Positions 8,520 through 17,333 of a DNA stretch of 64,000 nucleotides are shown in pieces (positions within the stretch are counted from its first letter, which is position 1; the number at the start of each line of letters is the position of its first letter). Under the pieces are notes generated by a model, which saw only the letters and a list, made by a program, of their open reading frames with translations, was not told the origin of the DNA and searched no databases. The DNA lies in NCBI RefSeq assembly GCF_017315755.1, contig NZ_JAFLRJ010000004.1, positions 1 to 64,000 of the forward strand, given 5' to 3'. This stretch comes from Streptomyces beijiangensis. GTDB lineage: Bacteria; Actinomycetota; Actinomycetes; Streptomycetales; Streptomycetaceae. The position numbers and the translations under genes were made by a program.

Positions 8520-8895
8520 GAGCGCTCGTTCCTTTCCGTTGAACGCCGAGGGTCCACATGAGTCCGCATGACACCACGTGTGCATCGCTTCACTGCGTGT
8601 GCGTGGGCTGAGCCGATCACTCAAGCGTGTCCATTACTCAAGCATGGCGAGGGGTGGCGCGTGCGTAGCGCGTAACTGTCCCGTTTGAGAACCCCGCCAC
8701 TCGGGGATGGGGCGCGGCCGTCAGCAGATAAGACGCCCAGGCCACTCGCCAGGTTCCGGGGTCGTCCCAACTGCCCCTGGCCATCACCGAATACGTACCC
8801 ACCGTGCTTCCTCAGTCGACCCCCGTCCCGGCTCGGGGGGGATATTTTCCGGCCAACTGCACAACACCGCCAACACCAGCAGCCCCACGAAGCCA
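8520..8895. other. 376-nt divergent intergenic region
   Basis: No credible gene. It must hold the promoters for the Prim-Pol-like gene (-) and the GAF-SpoIIE phosphatase gene (+). An 8-nt direct repeat ACTCAAGC occurs at 8619-8626 and 8636-8643 (17-nt period), a possible regulator site. A GATATTTT AT-rich spot lies at about 8851-8858, about 40 nt before the phosphatase start. Confidence 0.4.
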
Positions 8896-10359
8896 ATGCT
8901 GGACATTCCCTCACTTCTGCGTGTACATGTGGATCCATTGATAGGCGCGCAGAATGACATGGGGGTTTGCGATGCTATTGCGCAAAACGCACCAGTCGAA
9001 AGTCTGGTCGGCATGAGCACCCCGCAGCTGCCGAAAGTGGCTGGAAACGATCCTGCGATTCCTTCTCCCGCGCACACTGCGGCAACCGCCGCACCGGGCG
9101 CACTGATCCAGGACCGTCTCGCGGGCTGGGTCTCCGACCTCACCACCCTGCACGAACTCACCGAGCGGCTCATCCGCACGAGCACTCTGCAGGACGCTCT
9201 GCACGAGCTGCTGCGGGCAGGTGCCGCACTCGTCGGCGCGCGTCGCGGCCTGGCCGTATTGGAGCCCGCCGACGGACTCGGGCCCACGGACACGGTCGGC
9301 CTGGGGCTCGCCCACGCGGATCTCGGCCACATCGAGACGGTGCCGCGCAGCGCCACCTCGTACGGCCGGATCCTGCAGGGGCTGCCCGACGCGATCGCCG
9401 TGCCCGATCTGCTGGGCGACGCCGAGCTCGACCCGCGCCACCGCGAGGTCGCGGCGCGGCTCGGGTACGCGGCGAGCTACGCCCTGCCGCTGACCACCGA
9501 CGGCTCCGGGCAGATCGGCGCGGCCGTCTGGCTGTACGACGAGCCCGCCGAGCCCGACGAGCGCCGGCGCCATCTCGTCGGCCTCTACGCCAGGTACGCC
9601 GGCGAGCACCTGACCCGGCTCCTCGAACTGGAGCGGGCCCGCACCAGGGCCGTCACCATCGCCGAGGAACTGCTGCCCAGCCGGCTGCCCCGGGTGCCGG
9701 GCGTCCAGCTCGCCGCCCGGCACCACACCGGGCCGCGCGGCGGCGGCGACTGGTACGACGCGCTGCCGCTGCCCGAGGGCGCGCTGGGTCTGGCCGTCGG
9801 GTCCGTCACCGGGTCGGGACCCAGCGCGCTGGCCGCGATGGGGCGGCTGCGGGCGAGCCTGCGGGCGTACGCGGTCATGGAGGGCGAGGACCCCGTCGCC
9901 GTACTCTCCGATCTCGAACTGCTGATGCGGCTGACCGAACCGGCACGCGCGGCCACCGCCCTCTTCGCGTACTGCGAGCCCGCCCAGCGCAAGATCGTGC
10001 TGGCCGGTGCGGGGCACACCCCGCCGCTGGTCATCGGCGAGCGGCGGTGCGAGTTCATCGAGACGTCGCTGTCGGCGCCGCTGGGGATGCTCGCCTGCTG
10101 GGAGGCGCCGAGTGTGGAGTTCTCGCCGGCGCCCGGCGAGACGGTGCTGTTCTGCACGGACGGGCTGCTGCAGCGGACCGGGGAGCCCATCGACCGGGCG
10201 TACGCACGGCTGCACGCGGCGGCGGCGAGTGTGCCGCCGGGGCTGCTCGACGACCCCGGGGCCATTGCCGATCATGTGCTGCACACGGTGCTCCCTGACG
10301 GTCTCGACGCGGTGGACAGCGCCGAGGACGTGGTGATGCTCGCGGCCCGGTTCGCGTAG
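8896..10359 (+). CDS. GAF-SpoIIE (PP2C-type) phosphatase with a substituted metal-binding Asp
   Basis: 487 residues. An N-terminal segment (1-70) precedes a GAF sensor domain (about 80-245) and a SpoIIE/PP2C domain (about 255-487). The family would dephosphorylate Ser/Thr on anti-anti-sigma factors. Present: GGGDWYD (282-288), AGHTPPLV, LFCTDGL and the terminal EDVVMLAARF. The motif that normally reads G-D-V-x-G-x-G is VGSVTGSG (301-308), with Ser303 replacing a manganese-binding Asp, so activity may be weak or absent. I chose ATG 8896 because the conserved MLDIPS...AQNDMGVCDA N-terminus begins there; the frame is open further upstream, but that stretch is promoter DNA. HATPase proteins nearby (5468-5980, 11946-12419) are plausible pathway partners. 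Confidence 0.8.
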   Translation: MLDIPSLLRVHVDPLIGAQNDMGVCDAIAQNAPVESLVGMSTPQLPKVAGNDPAIPSPAHTAATAAPGALIQDRLAGWVSDLTTLHELTERLIRTSTLQDALHELLRAGAALVGARRGLAVLEPADGLGPTDTVGLGLAHADLGHIETVPRSATSYGRILQGLPDAIAVPDLLGDAELDPRHREVAARLGYAASYALPLTTDGSGQIGAAVWLYDEPAEPDERRRHLVGLYARYAGEHLTRLLELERARTRAVTIAEELLPSRLPRVPGVQLAARHHTGPRGGGDWYDALPLPEGALGLAVGSVTGSGPSALAAMGRLRASLRAYAVMEGEDPVAVLSDLELLMRLTEPARAATALFAYCEPAQRKIVLAGAGHTPPLVIGERRCEFIETSLSAPLGMLACWEAPSVEFSPAPGETVLFCTDGLLQRTGEPIDRAYARLHAAAASVPPGLLDDPGAIADHVLHTVLPDGLDAVDSAEDVVMLAARFA

Positions 10360-10447
10360 GAGATGTAAGAGGTCCTCCGGCCCTGGGCCCCCTTCCGTAC
10401 GCCCGTACGATGGAGGGGGTCCAGTGTCGTATCGAGGAGAGAACGTC

Positions 10448-11902
10448 ATGTCCGAAGAGCTCATCACCGAAGAGATCGCCGAAGAAGAGCCGGTCAAGCA
10501 GCGCAAGAACGGCCTCTACGGCGGTGTCTCCGACGAGCTCGCCGAGAACATGAAGTCCGGCTGGGCCGACACCGAGCTGCACGGTCTGGAGCCGGTCGCC
10601 CAGGCTCCGTACGCCGCCGCCCGCCGCGCCGCGCTCTCCGCGCGCTTCCCGGGCGAGCGCCTGGTGATCGCCGCCGGCAACCTCAAGACCCGCTCGAACG
10701 ACACCGAGTACGCCTTCCGCGCCTCCACCGAGTACGCGTACCTGACCGGCGACCAGACGGAGGACAGCGTCCTGGTCCTGGAGCCCGCCGCCGACGGCCA
10801 CGAGGCGACGCTGTACCGGCTGCCGCGCTCCGACCGCGAGAACGGCGAGTTCTGGCTGAACGGCCAGGGCGAGCTGTGGGTCGGCCGCCGCCACTCGCTC
10901 ACCGAGGCCGAGCAGCTGCTCGGGATTCCGGCGAAGGACGTACGCGAGCTGGCCGCCGCCCTCACCGAGGCCACGGGTCCGGTCCGCAACGTACGCGGCC
11001 ACGACGCCTCCATCGAGGCCGCGCTCACCGACAAGGTGACCGCCGAGCGCGACGAGGAGCTGCGCGTCTACCTCTCCGAGGCGCGTGCGGTGAAGGACGC
11101 GTTCGAGATCGGCGAGCTGCAGAAGGCCGTCGACTCCACGGTCCGCGGCTTCGAGGACGTCGTGAAGGTCCTCGACAAGGCCGAGGCGACCAGCGAGCGC
11201 TACATCGAAGGGACCTTCTTCCTGCGCGCGCGGGTCGAGGGCAACGACATCGGTTACGGCTCGATCTGCGCGGCGGGCCCGCACGCGACCACCCTGCACT
11301 GGGTGCGCAACGACGGTGACGTCCGCTCGGGCGAGCTGCTGCTGCTCGACGCCGGTGTGGAGACCCACACCCTCTACACCGCCGACGTCACGCGCACGCT
11401 GCCGGTCAACGGCCGCTTCAGCGAGCTGCAGAAGAAGATCTACGACGCGGTGTACGAGTCCCAGGAGGCCGGCATCGCCGCGGTCAAGCCGGGTGCCGCG
11501 TACCGCGACTTCCACGACGCCTCGCAGCGCGTGCTCGCCGAGAAGCTCGTGGAGTGGGGTCTGGTCGAGGGTCCCGTGGAGCGCGTCCTGGAGCTGGGCC
11601 TGCAGCGCCGCTGGACCCTGCACGGCACCGGCCACATGCTCGGCCTCGACGTCCACGACTGCGCCGCCGCGCGCACCGAGGCGTATGTGAACGGGACGCT
11701 GGAGCCCGGCATGTGCCTCACCGTCGAGCCCGGTCTCTACTTCCAGGCCGACGACCTGACCGTGCCCGCCGAGTACCGCGGCATCGGGGTGCGGATCGAG
11801 GACGACATCCTGGTGACCGAGGACGGCAACACGAACCTGTCGGCCGGGCTGCCGCGCCGCTCCGACGACGTCGAGGCGTGGATGGCCGGGCTCAAGGGCT
11901 GA
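10448..11902 (+). CDS. pepP: Xaa-Pro aminopeptidase (aminopeptidase P, M24B)
   Basis: 484 residues, cytoplasmic. The N-terminal creatinase-like domain (about 30-190) is followed by the pita-bread metallopeptidase fold (about 200-480). All five metal ligands are visible: Asp in LLLDAGVE, Asp in YTADVTRT, His in GTGHMLGLDVHD, Glu in TVEPGLYF and Glu in VRIEDDILV. It removes N-terminal residues preceding proline. ATG 10448 is preferred over an in-frame GTG at 10424 because GAGGAGA lies about 8 nt upstream. It is followed by a convergent HATPase gene. A proline-rich-peptide turnover role is the family expectation. Confidence 0.92.
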   Translation: MSEELITEEIAEEEPVKQRKNGLYGGVSDELAENMKSGWADTELHGLEPVAQAPYAAARRAALSARFPGERLVIAAGNLKTRSNDTEYAFRASTEYAYLTGDQTEDSVLVLEPAADGHEATLYRLPRSDRENGEFWLNGQGELWVGRRHSLTEAEQLLGIPAKDVRELAAALTEATGPVRNVRGHDASIEAALTDKVTAERDEELRVYLSEARAVKDAFEIGELQKAVDSTVRGFEDVVKVLDKAEATSERYIEGTFFLRARVEGNDIGYGSICAAGPHATTLHWVRNDGDVRSGELLLLDAGVETHTLYTADVTRTLPVNGRFSELQKKIYDAVYESQEAGIAAVKPGAAYRDFHDASQRVLAEKLVEWGLVEGPVERVLELGLQRRWTLHGTGHMLGLDVHDCAAARTEAYVNGTLEPGMCLTVEPGLYFQADDLTVPAEYRGIGVRIEDDILVTEDGNTNLSAGLPRRSDDVEAWMAGLKG

Positions 11903-11945
11903 CCGCCGCGAAGTTCCGCGCCGAGGGCGCGCTCGCTCACACCGC

Positions 11946-12419
11946 TCAGGCGGCGTTGAGCAGCGCGTCCTCGCGCCATTTCAGGACCTTGGAGAAGCGC
12001 ACCATCGCGCCCCGCCCCGGCCTGTTGCGGAAGTCCGAGTGATCGCAGAGCTCCTCGATCAGACCGAGCCCTCTGCCGTTCTCGCTCTCGTGCTGATTGT
12101 CGTGTTCCTGCTGTGCGGCTGCTGCGGTGCGACGCCTGCGTCGTACGGGAAAGCCCGGCCCCGAGTCGGTGACCTCGATACGGCACCTCTCGCCGTCCAG
12201 AAACGCGGTCACGCGGTACGCCGCCGAAGCGGGCCCCGCATCCTCTCCGTACCCGCCGTGTTCCACCGCGTTCGCACAGGCTTCGCTGAGCGCGATCGAC
12301 AGGTCGAAGGAGATGTCGGGGTCGACCCCTGCGGTCTCCATGGTGCCGAGCAGAAGGCGACGGGCGAGCGGGACGCTCGCGGCTTCGCGCCGCAAGTGGA
12401 GTGACCACCAGATGCTCAT
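11946..12419 (-). CDS. HATPase-domain regulatory protein (anti-sigma factor-like)
   Basis: 157 residues, a single GHKL/RsbW-type domain. The N box is LSEACANAVEHG (about 44-55), the G1 box EVTDSGPGFP (about 82-91) and the G2 box NGRGLGLIEELCD (about 114-126). A charged insert rich in Arg, Ala and Gln/His (about 92-112) lies between G1 and G2. It lacks a dimerisation/phosphoacceptor domain, so it is a switch-protein kinase or partner-binding protein, not a two-component sensor. ATG start with GGAGG and GGAG upstream. It is convergent with pepP. The partner sigma factor or antagonist is not encoded next to it. Confidence 0.82.
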   Translation of the reverse strand: MSIWWSLHLRREAASVPLARRLLLGTMETAGVDPDISFDLSIALSEACANAVEHGGYGEDAGPASAAYRVTAFLDGERCRIEVTDSGPGFPVRRRRRTAAAAQQEHDNQHESENGRGLGLIEELCDHSDFRNRPGRGAMVRFSKVLKWREDALLNAA

Positions 12420-12635
12420 GCTCCAGCCTCCAGGCTGCGGCTCGACATACGGTTACCTATTGCCGCAATCAAGGGCCCGTAAGCGCCCAGTTGACGTGAG
12501 AGCGCCCATACGGCGGATGTGCGCACCCCGTGCGCCGGGGTAAGGCAGGTGTCAGCAGGGCCCAGAGGGGACGGATGGTGACCTTCCGGACCTGCCGTAT
12601 GGAGCCCCTGAGTCCAGTGCGATGATGGCCCGGCC

Positions 12636-13442
12636 ATGTCTGCCTCCCTGTCCGGTCCGCGCGCCGGAACCGGCCTCCGGCTGCTGAGGGCTGCGGTGTT
12701 CGCCGCGGTCTGCACCGTGCTGTCCGCGGCGGGGCACGTGCTGGCGGCCGACGAGACCGTGCCGTGGTGGACCCTGGCCGCCGGTTTCCTGGGGATGTTC
12801 GCGGTGGCGGCCCCGCTCGCCGGACGCGAGCGCAGTCTTCCTGGTATCGCCGCGGTACTCGCGAGTGGACAGCTGGCCCTGCACACGCTGTTCGGGCTCG
12901 GACAGCACGCCATGGCACCGGCGTCCACGATGGTGATGCCGTCCAACGGCTCCACCTCACTGGCGTCCCTCGCCGGCAAGTTCCTCTGCGGGGAGGGCAC
13001 CAGGCCGCTGTCGGCCGGACAGGCGCAGCGGCTCCTGGAGGCCGCGGGGCTGAGCCACGCGCAGATGGCGCACCTGTCCATGACCGACATGACACCGTCG
13101 CACCAGCCCGGCATGGGGCTGCTGCCCACCCTTCCCATGCTGCTCGGGCATCTGCTCGCCGCGCTTGCCTGCGGCTGGCTGATGCGGCGCGGGGAAGTCG
13201 CGCTCTTCCGGCTCGCGCGGCTCTCCGCGCAAGGGGTCGCAGAGGGGGCGCTCGTACGGAACCTGCGCGCCGCGCTTGCGCTGGCGCACGCCCTGCGGGC
13301 CGGGCTCCCCGCAGCACCCCCGCCCGGGCTGCGCCCCGGACACGCGCACGTCCCTGTCCCGCTCCCCCTGGCCGGGCAGGCGCTGCAGCACACGGTGACC
13401 CGGCGCGGGCCGCCCTCGGCGTCGTACGACCTCGCTGCCTGA
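12636..13442 (+). CDS. Met/His-rich integral membrane protein of the copper operon
   Basis: 268 residues with about five hydrophobic segments (near 16-38, 44-62, 68-88, 166-184 and a weaker one near 210-225). Between helices 3 and 4 a loop of about 75 residues is rich in Met and His (HAMAPASTMVMP, HAQMAHLSMTDMTPSHQPGMG), and it also has one Cys. Such residues bind Cu(I)/Cu(II). The C-terminal part carries GHAHVPVP. The gene begins a run of six same-strand genes, all linked to copper. I infer a copper-binding or copper-transport role; I do not recognise a named family. ATG start at 12636 fits the first hydrophobic segment. The 107-nt gap to the next gene suggests it may not be strictly coupled. 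Confidence 0.6.
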   Translation: MSASLSGPRAGTGLRLLRAAVFAAVCTVLSAAGHVLAADETVPWWTLAAGFLGMFAVAAPLAGRERSLPGIAAVLASGQLALHTLFGLGQHAMAPASTMVMPSNGSTSLASLAGKFLCGEGTRPLSAGQAQRLLEAAGLSHAQMAHLSMTDMTPSHQPGMGLLPTLPMLLGHLLAALACGWLMRRGEVALFRLARLSAQGVAEGALVRNLRAALALAHALRAGLPAAPPPGLRPGHAHVPVPLPLAGQALQHTVTRRGPPSASYDLAA

Positions 13443-13549
13443 CACGGCACCCCCCACGCGGAAAGACAGAGCAAGGGAGCGGTGCCGTGGCGCCCGCTCC
13501 TGCTTCATTCCTGCCTGCTTCTTTCCTGCTCTCAGTGGAGTGATCTGCC

Positions 13550-14266
13550 GTGAATTCCGTACGCCGTTTCGCCGTCGCCGGTTCCGTCGCCGCCGCCACC
13601 GTCCTGCTCGCCACCGCGCCCGCCTTCGCGCATGTCAGCGTCCAGCCCCAGGGCCCGGCGGCCAAGGGCGGCTACGCGACCGTCAACTTCAAGGTGCCCA
13701 ACGAGCGCGACGACGCCTCCACCACCCAGCTCGAGGTCAACTTCCCCACCGACCACCCGCTCGCCTCGGTGATGCCGCAGCCCGTTCCCGGCTGGACGGC
13801 CAAGGTCACCAAGTCCAAGCTCGCCAAGCCGCTGACCGTGCACGGCAAGCAGATCAACGAGGCCGTCTCCAAGGTCACCTGGACCGGCGGGAAGATCGGC
13901 CCCGGTGAGTTCCAGCAGTTCCCGCTCTCCATCGGCGCGCTGCCGACGGACACCGACGAGCTGGTCTTCAAGGCGATCCAGACGTACGACAACAAGGAAG
14001 TCGTCCGCTGGATCGAGGAGGAGAAGGAGGGCGCGGCCGAGCCCGAGAACCCGGCGCCCGTGCTGGCACTGACCGCCGCCGCGGACGACCACCACGCCAC
14101 GTCCGCGTCGGACAGCAAGCCCTCGGCCACCGCGACGACCGCGAGCAGCGAGAGCAGCAGCGACAACACCGCCCGCGTTCTCGGCATCGCAGGGATCGTC
14201 GTCGGTATCGCGGGGGTCGCCTTCGGCGTACTCGCCGGACGCCGCCGCAGCAGCAGCAACGCCTGA
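13550..14266 (+). CDS. YcnI-type copper-binding membrane-anchored protein (DUF1775)
   Basis: 238 residues. The signal peptide ends at AFA, and cleavage would leave His as the new N-terminal residue (HVSVQP), as in YcnI, where this His brackets Cu(II). A conserved WTGG and an F-x-QFPLSIG motif follow in a domain spanning about 28-165. A Ser/Thr-rich linker then leads to a C-terminal transmembrane helix (about 208-232) and an RRR stop-transfer sequence. It is exported and anchored. GTG start with AGTGGAG about 8 nt upstream. It lies within the copper operon, 37 nt before the Sco gene. Role: extracellular copper binding for delivery to Sco or CopD, inferred from family and context. Confidence 0.88.
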   Translation: MNSVRRFAVAGSVAAATVLLATAPAFAHVSVQPQGPAAKGGYATVNFKVPNERDDASTTQLEVNFPTDHPLASVMPQPVPGWTAKVTKSKLAKPLTVHGKQINEAVSKVTWTGGKIGPGEFQQFPLSIGALPTDTDELVFKAIQTYDNKEVVRWIEEEKEGAAEPENPAPVLALTAAADDHHATSASDSKPSATATTASSESSSDNTARVLGIAGIVVGIAGVAFGVLAGRRRSSSNA

Positions 14267-14303
14267 TCCACACCACCCCACCTCAACTGGGACGTTCCTT
14301 TCC

Positions 14304-14963
14304 ATGCACCAGAAGAAGATCCTCGCGGCCGCCGCCCTCGCGGTGGCGGCCGCCTTCACGCTCACGGCCTGCTCCTCCGACAGCGGCTCCGACAAGAGCC
14401 CGCCCGTCACCGATGTCTCCGCCGAGGCGAAGACGAAGGCCGCGACCGTACTCGACACTCCCTTCACCAAGCCGGACATGGTCCTCACGGACACCCACGG
14501 CAAGAAGTACGACCTGATCAAGCAGACCAAGGGCAAGGCGATGCTGATCTACTTCGGCTACACGCACTGCCCCGACATCTGCCCCCTCACCATGGGCAAT
14601 CTCGCCGTCGCCAAGAAGGCGCTGCCCAAGGCCGAGCAGGACAAGGTCGAGATCGTCTTCGTCACCACCGACCCCGAGCAGGACACCCCTGCCGCTCTCG
14701 GTACCTGGCTCAAGTCGATGGACCCGTCCTTCGTGGGACTGACGGGCAACTTCTCCACCATCCAGGCGGGCGCCCGCCAGATCGGCATCGGCATCGACGC
14801 CCCGAAGAAGGGGAAGGACGGCAAGACCGTCTCGATGCACGGCGCCCAGGTCATCGCGTTCTCGCCGAAGACCGACAAGGGTTATCTGCTGTACGGCGAC
14901 GACGCCTCGGTCGAGGACTACACCAAGGACCTCCCCAAGATCATCAAGGGGGAGAACCCGTGA
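14304..14963 (+). CDS. sco: Sco-family copper metallochaperone lipoprotein
   Basis: 219 residues. The lipobox LTAC near residue 23 predicts a lipid-anchored extracytoplasmic protein. The thioredoxin-like domain has the copper-binding C-x3-C (HCPDIC, Cys89 and Cys93) and the distal His in SMHGAQ (about 178). Sco proteins deliver copper to the CuA centre of cytochrome c oxidase; in Streptomyces lividans the orthologous Sco is needed for copper-dependent development. It overlaps the next gene by 4 nt (GTGA), so the two are translationally coupled, matching the known Sco-ECuC partnership. Confidence 0.92.
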   Translation: MHQKKILAAAALAVAAAFTLTACSSDSGSDKSPPVTDVSAEAKTKAATVLDTPFTKPDMVLTDTHGKKYDLIKQTKGKAMLIYFGYTHCPDICPLTMGNLAVAKKALPKAEQDKVEIVFVTTDPEQDTPAALGTWLKSMDPSFVGLTGNFSTIQAGARQIGIGIDAPKKGKDGKTVSMHGAQVIAFSPKTDKGYLLYGDDASVEDYTKDLPKIIKGENP

Positions 14964-15421
14964 GGCGCGGCGCCACCGCCCTCGCGATAGCCGCCGTCAC
15001 GGGGCTCGCGCTGGCGGGCTGTTCGGGCTCCGGCGGCTCCTCGTCGAAGCCCGAACTGAAGGTCGCCGACGCCTATATGCCCAAGCCCGTGGGCGACGGC
15101 GAGATGGCGGCCGGCTATGTCACCGTACGGAACAGCGGGGGGACGGCCGACAAGCTGACCTCCGTCACCAGCACGCTCTCGGACGACATCACCATGCATG
15201 TCACCAAGGACCAGAAGATGGAGCAGGTCTCCTCTCTCCCGGTCCCGGCCAAGGGCGAGCTCGATCTGGAGCGCGGCGGGAACCACCTCATGTTCATGGG
15301 GCTCAAGAAGCAGCCGGAAATCGGCGAGAAGGTGGCCGTGGAGCTGCATTTCGAGAAGGCCGACCCGATCAAGGTCGAACTTCCCGTGAAGGAGACCACG
15401 TACAACCCGAAGAACAGCTGA
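14960..15421 (+). CDS. ecuC: PCu(A)C-type extracytoplasmic copper chaperone
   Basis: 153 residues. A lipobox ALAGC at about residue 21 makes it a lipoprotein. The PCuAC pattern H-M-x(n)-H-x2-M is visible: MHVTKDQKM (about 75-83), then GGNHLMFMGL (about 108-117). It binds Cu(I) outside the membrane and passes it to Sco. The GTG start overlaps the sco stop codon. In S. lividans the homologous ECuC works with Sco. It is followed after 14 nt by copCD. Confidence 0.9.
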   Translation: MRRGATALAIAAVTGLALAGCSGSGGSSSKPELKVADAYMPKPVGDGEMAAGYVTVRNSGGTADKLTSVTSTLSDDITMHVTKDQKMEQVSSLPVPAKGELDLERGGNHLMFMGLKKQPEIGEKVAVELHFEKADPIKVELPVKETTYNPKNS

Positions 15422-15435
15422 GGGACTGACACACC

Positions 15436-17328
15436 ATGACGGCGACCACCTCTCCTCCCATACGTCCTCGCTTCGCCCTTCCCCACGTTCGCCTGCTGCT
15501 CGTGCTGGCGGCGGTACTCGGCGCACTCTTCGCCGCGGCCGCCCCCGCATCCGCGCACGCGGCGCTGACCGGGTCGAACCCGAAGGAAGGGGAGGTGGTC
15601 GCCACCGCCCCCAAGACGGTCACGCTCACTTTCTCCGAGCAGGTCGCCATGGACTCCAAGTCCATCCGTGTCCTCGACCCGACGGGCAAGCGCGCCGACA
15701 CCGCCAAGCTCCGTGACCTGTCGAGCGGTTCGACGGTGACGTACGGGGTCGATCTGCACGCAGGCCTGCCCGACGGCACGTACACCGTCGCCTGGCAGGC
15801 CGTCTCCGCCGACAGCCACCCCGTCTCCGGCGCCTTCACCTTCTCCATCGGAGCCCCCTCCAAGACCAGCGTCTCGGTCGGCGGGCAGGAGGTCGGCGGC
15901 GGACTGGTGGGGGTGCTCTACGGCACCGCGCGCTATGCCGCGTACGGCGGATTCATCGTCCTGGTGGGCGGCGCCGCCTTCGTCCTCGCCTGCTGGCCGC
16001 AGGGCGCGGGGACCCGGCCGCTGCAGAAGCTGGTGGTGCGCGGCTGGCTCACGCTGACCGCGGCCACCCTGGCGCTGCTGCTGCTCAGGTCCTCGTACAC
16101 CGGCCAGAGCAGTCTCTCCGACCTCTTCGATCTGACCGGGCTCAAGGCCGTCCTGGAGACCAAGGCGGGGGCCGCGCTGGTCTCGCGGCTGATGCTGCTC
16201 GGGGCGTCCGCGCTGTTCGTCGCGGTGCTCTTCGGGGCCTACGCGAAGAGGGAGGACGAGCGCGAGAAGAAGGACCTCACCTTCGGTCTGGCCGTCGGCG
16301 GAGCCGTCGTGGCCGGCGGGATCGCCGCCACCTGGGCCTTCGCCGAGCACGCCTCGACCGGGATCCAGCCGGGGATCGCCATGCCGGTGGACGTGCTGCA
16401 CCTGCTGGCCGTCGCGCTCTGGCTCGGCGGGCTCACGGCTCTGCTCGTCTCGCTCTTCCGGGCGCCGCACATCGAACGGGCCGCCGTACAGCGCTTCTCA
16501 CGGGTGGCGTTCGGGAGCGTGGTGACCCTGGCGGCGACCGGGATCTACCAGTCCTGGCGCCAGGTCGGCTCCTGGTCCGCGCTGACCGGGACCTGGTACG
16601 GACAGCTGCTGATGGTCAAGATCGGGCTCGTCGCCGTACTGATCGGGGTCGCCTGGATCTCGCGACGGTGGACCGCGCAGCTCTCGGAGACCGTGGTCAC
16701 GGAGGCCGCCGCGGACGACTCGGCCGCTACCGAGCCGGTGACCGTACCGGAGGACCGCAAGCGGGCGGCCCAGCTGGAGCGGCAGCAGGCCGCGCGGACG
16801 GCCGTACGCGAGAAGCGGGTGCGGGACGCCGATCCGCAGCGCACCGGACTGCGGCGGTCCGTCCTCGCGGAGGCCGGGGTCGCCGTGGTGCTGCTGGCCG
16901 TGACGACCGTACTGACGACGACCGAACCGGGGCGCACCGAGGAGGAGGCCGGGAAGGCCACCTCGTCGTCGGTGGCCGTGGCGGCGGGACCGGTCAATAT
17001 CTCGCTGCCGTTCAACACCGGCGGGGTGAAGGGGAAGGGCACGGTACGGCTCGACCTGGATCCGGGGCGCACCGGCTCCAACTCGCTGCACGTGTTCGTG
17101 GACGGCCCCGGCGGGAAGCCGTACGACATCCCCGAGATCAAGATCGCCTTCACCCTGAAGGCCAAGTCGATCGGCCCGCTTCCTGTGGTCCCCGACCATC
17201 TGGCGGCCGGACACTGGAGCGCCGACGGCGTCCAGATCCCGATGGCCGGCGAGTGGCGGATCGACGTGACCGTACGGACCTCCGACATCGATCAGACGAC
17301 GGTGTCCAAGAACGTGAAGATCGGCTGA
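15436..17328 (+). CDS. CopC-CopD fusion copper transport protein with YtkA-like C-terminus
   Basis: 630 residues. Signal peptide 1-41, cleaved after SAHA or just before HAALTG so that His begins the mature CopC domain (about 42-140; DSKSIRV and DSHPVSGAF carry further ligands). Eight or so transmembrane helices of CopD follow (about 155-410). A charged Glu/Arg/Gln cytoplasmic stretch (about 430-470) leads to another helix (about 478-495) and an extracytoplasmic YtkA/FixH-like beta domain (about 515-630, closing in NVKIG). CopC/CopD proteins bind periplasmic copper and import it. It lies 14 nt after ecuC and 5 nt before dtpA, so one transcript is very likely. Confidence 0.88.
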   Translation: MTATTSPPIRPRFALPHVRLLLVLAAVLGALFAAAAPASAHAALTGSNPKEGEVVATAPKTVTLTFSEQVAMDSKSIRVLDPTGKRADTAKLRDLSSGSTVTYGVDLHAGLPDGTYTVAWQAVSADSHPVSGAFTFSIGAPSKTSVSVGGQEVGGGLVGVLYGTARYAAYGGFIVLVGGAAFVLACWPQGAGTRPLQKLVVRGWLTLTAATLALLLLRSSYTGQSSLSDLFDLTGLKAVLETKAGAALVSRLMLLGASALFVAVLFGAYAKREDEREKKDLTFGLAVGGAVVAGGIAATWAFAEHASTGIQPGIAMPVDVLHLLAVALWLGGLTALLVSLFRAPHIERAAVQRFSRVAFGSVVTLAATGIYQSWRQVGSWSALTGTWYGQLLMVKIGLVAVLIGVAWISRRWTAQLSETVVTEAAADDSAATEPVTVPEDRKRAAQLERQQAARTAVREKRVRDADPQRTGLRRSVLAEAGVAVVLLAVTTVLTTTEPGRTEEEAGKATSSSVAVAAGPVNISLPFNTGGVKGKGTVRLDLDPGRTGSNSLHVFVDGPGGKPYDIPEIKIAFTLKAKSIGPLPVVPDHLAAGHWSADGVQIPMAGEWRIDVTVRTSDIDQTTVSKNVKIG

Positions 17329-17333
17329 GCAGA

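Noticed and set aside
8707..8895. Upstream in-frame extension of the GAF-SpoIIE phosphatase
   Set aside because: The added residues are not protein-like and cross the divergent promoter region; the conserved N-terminus starts at 8896.
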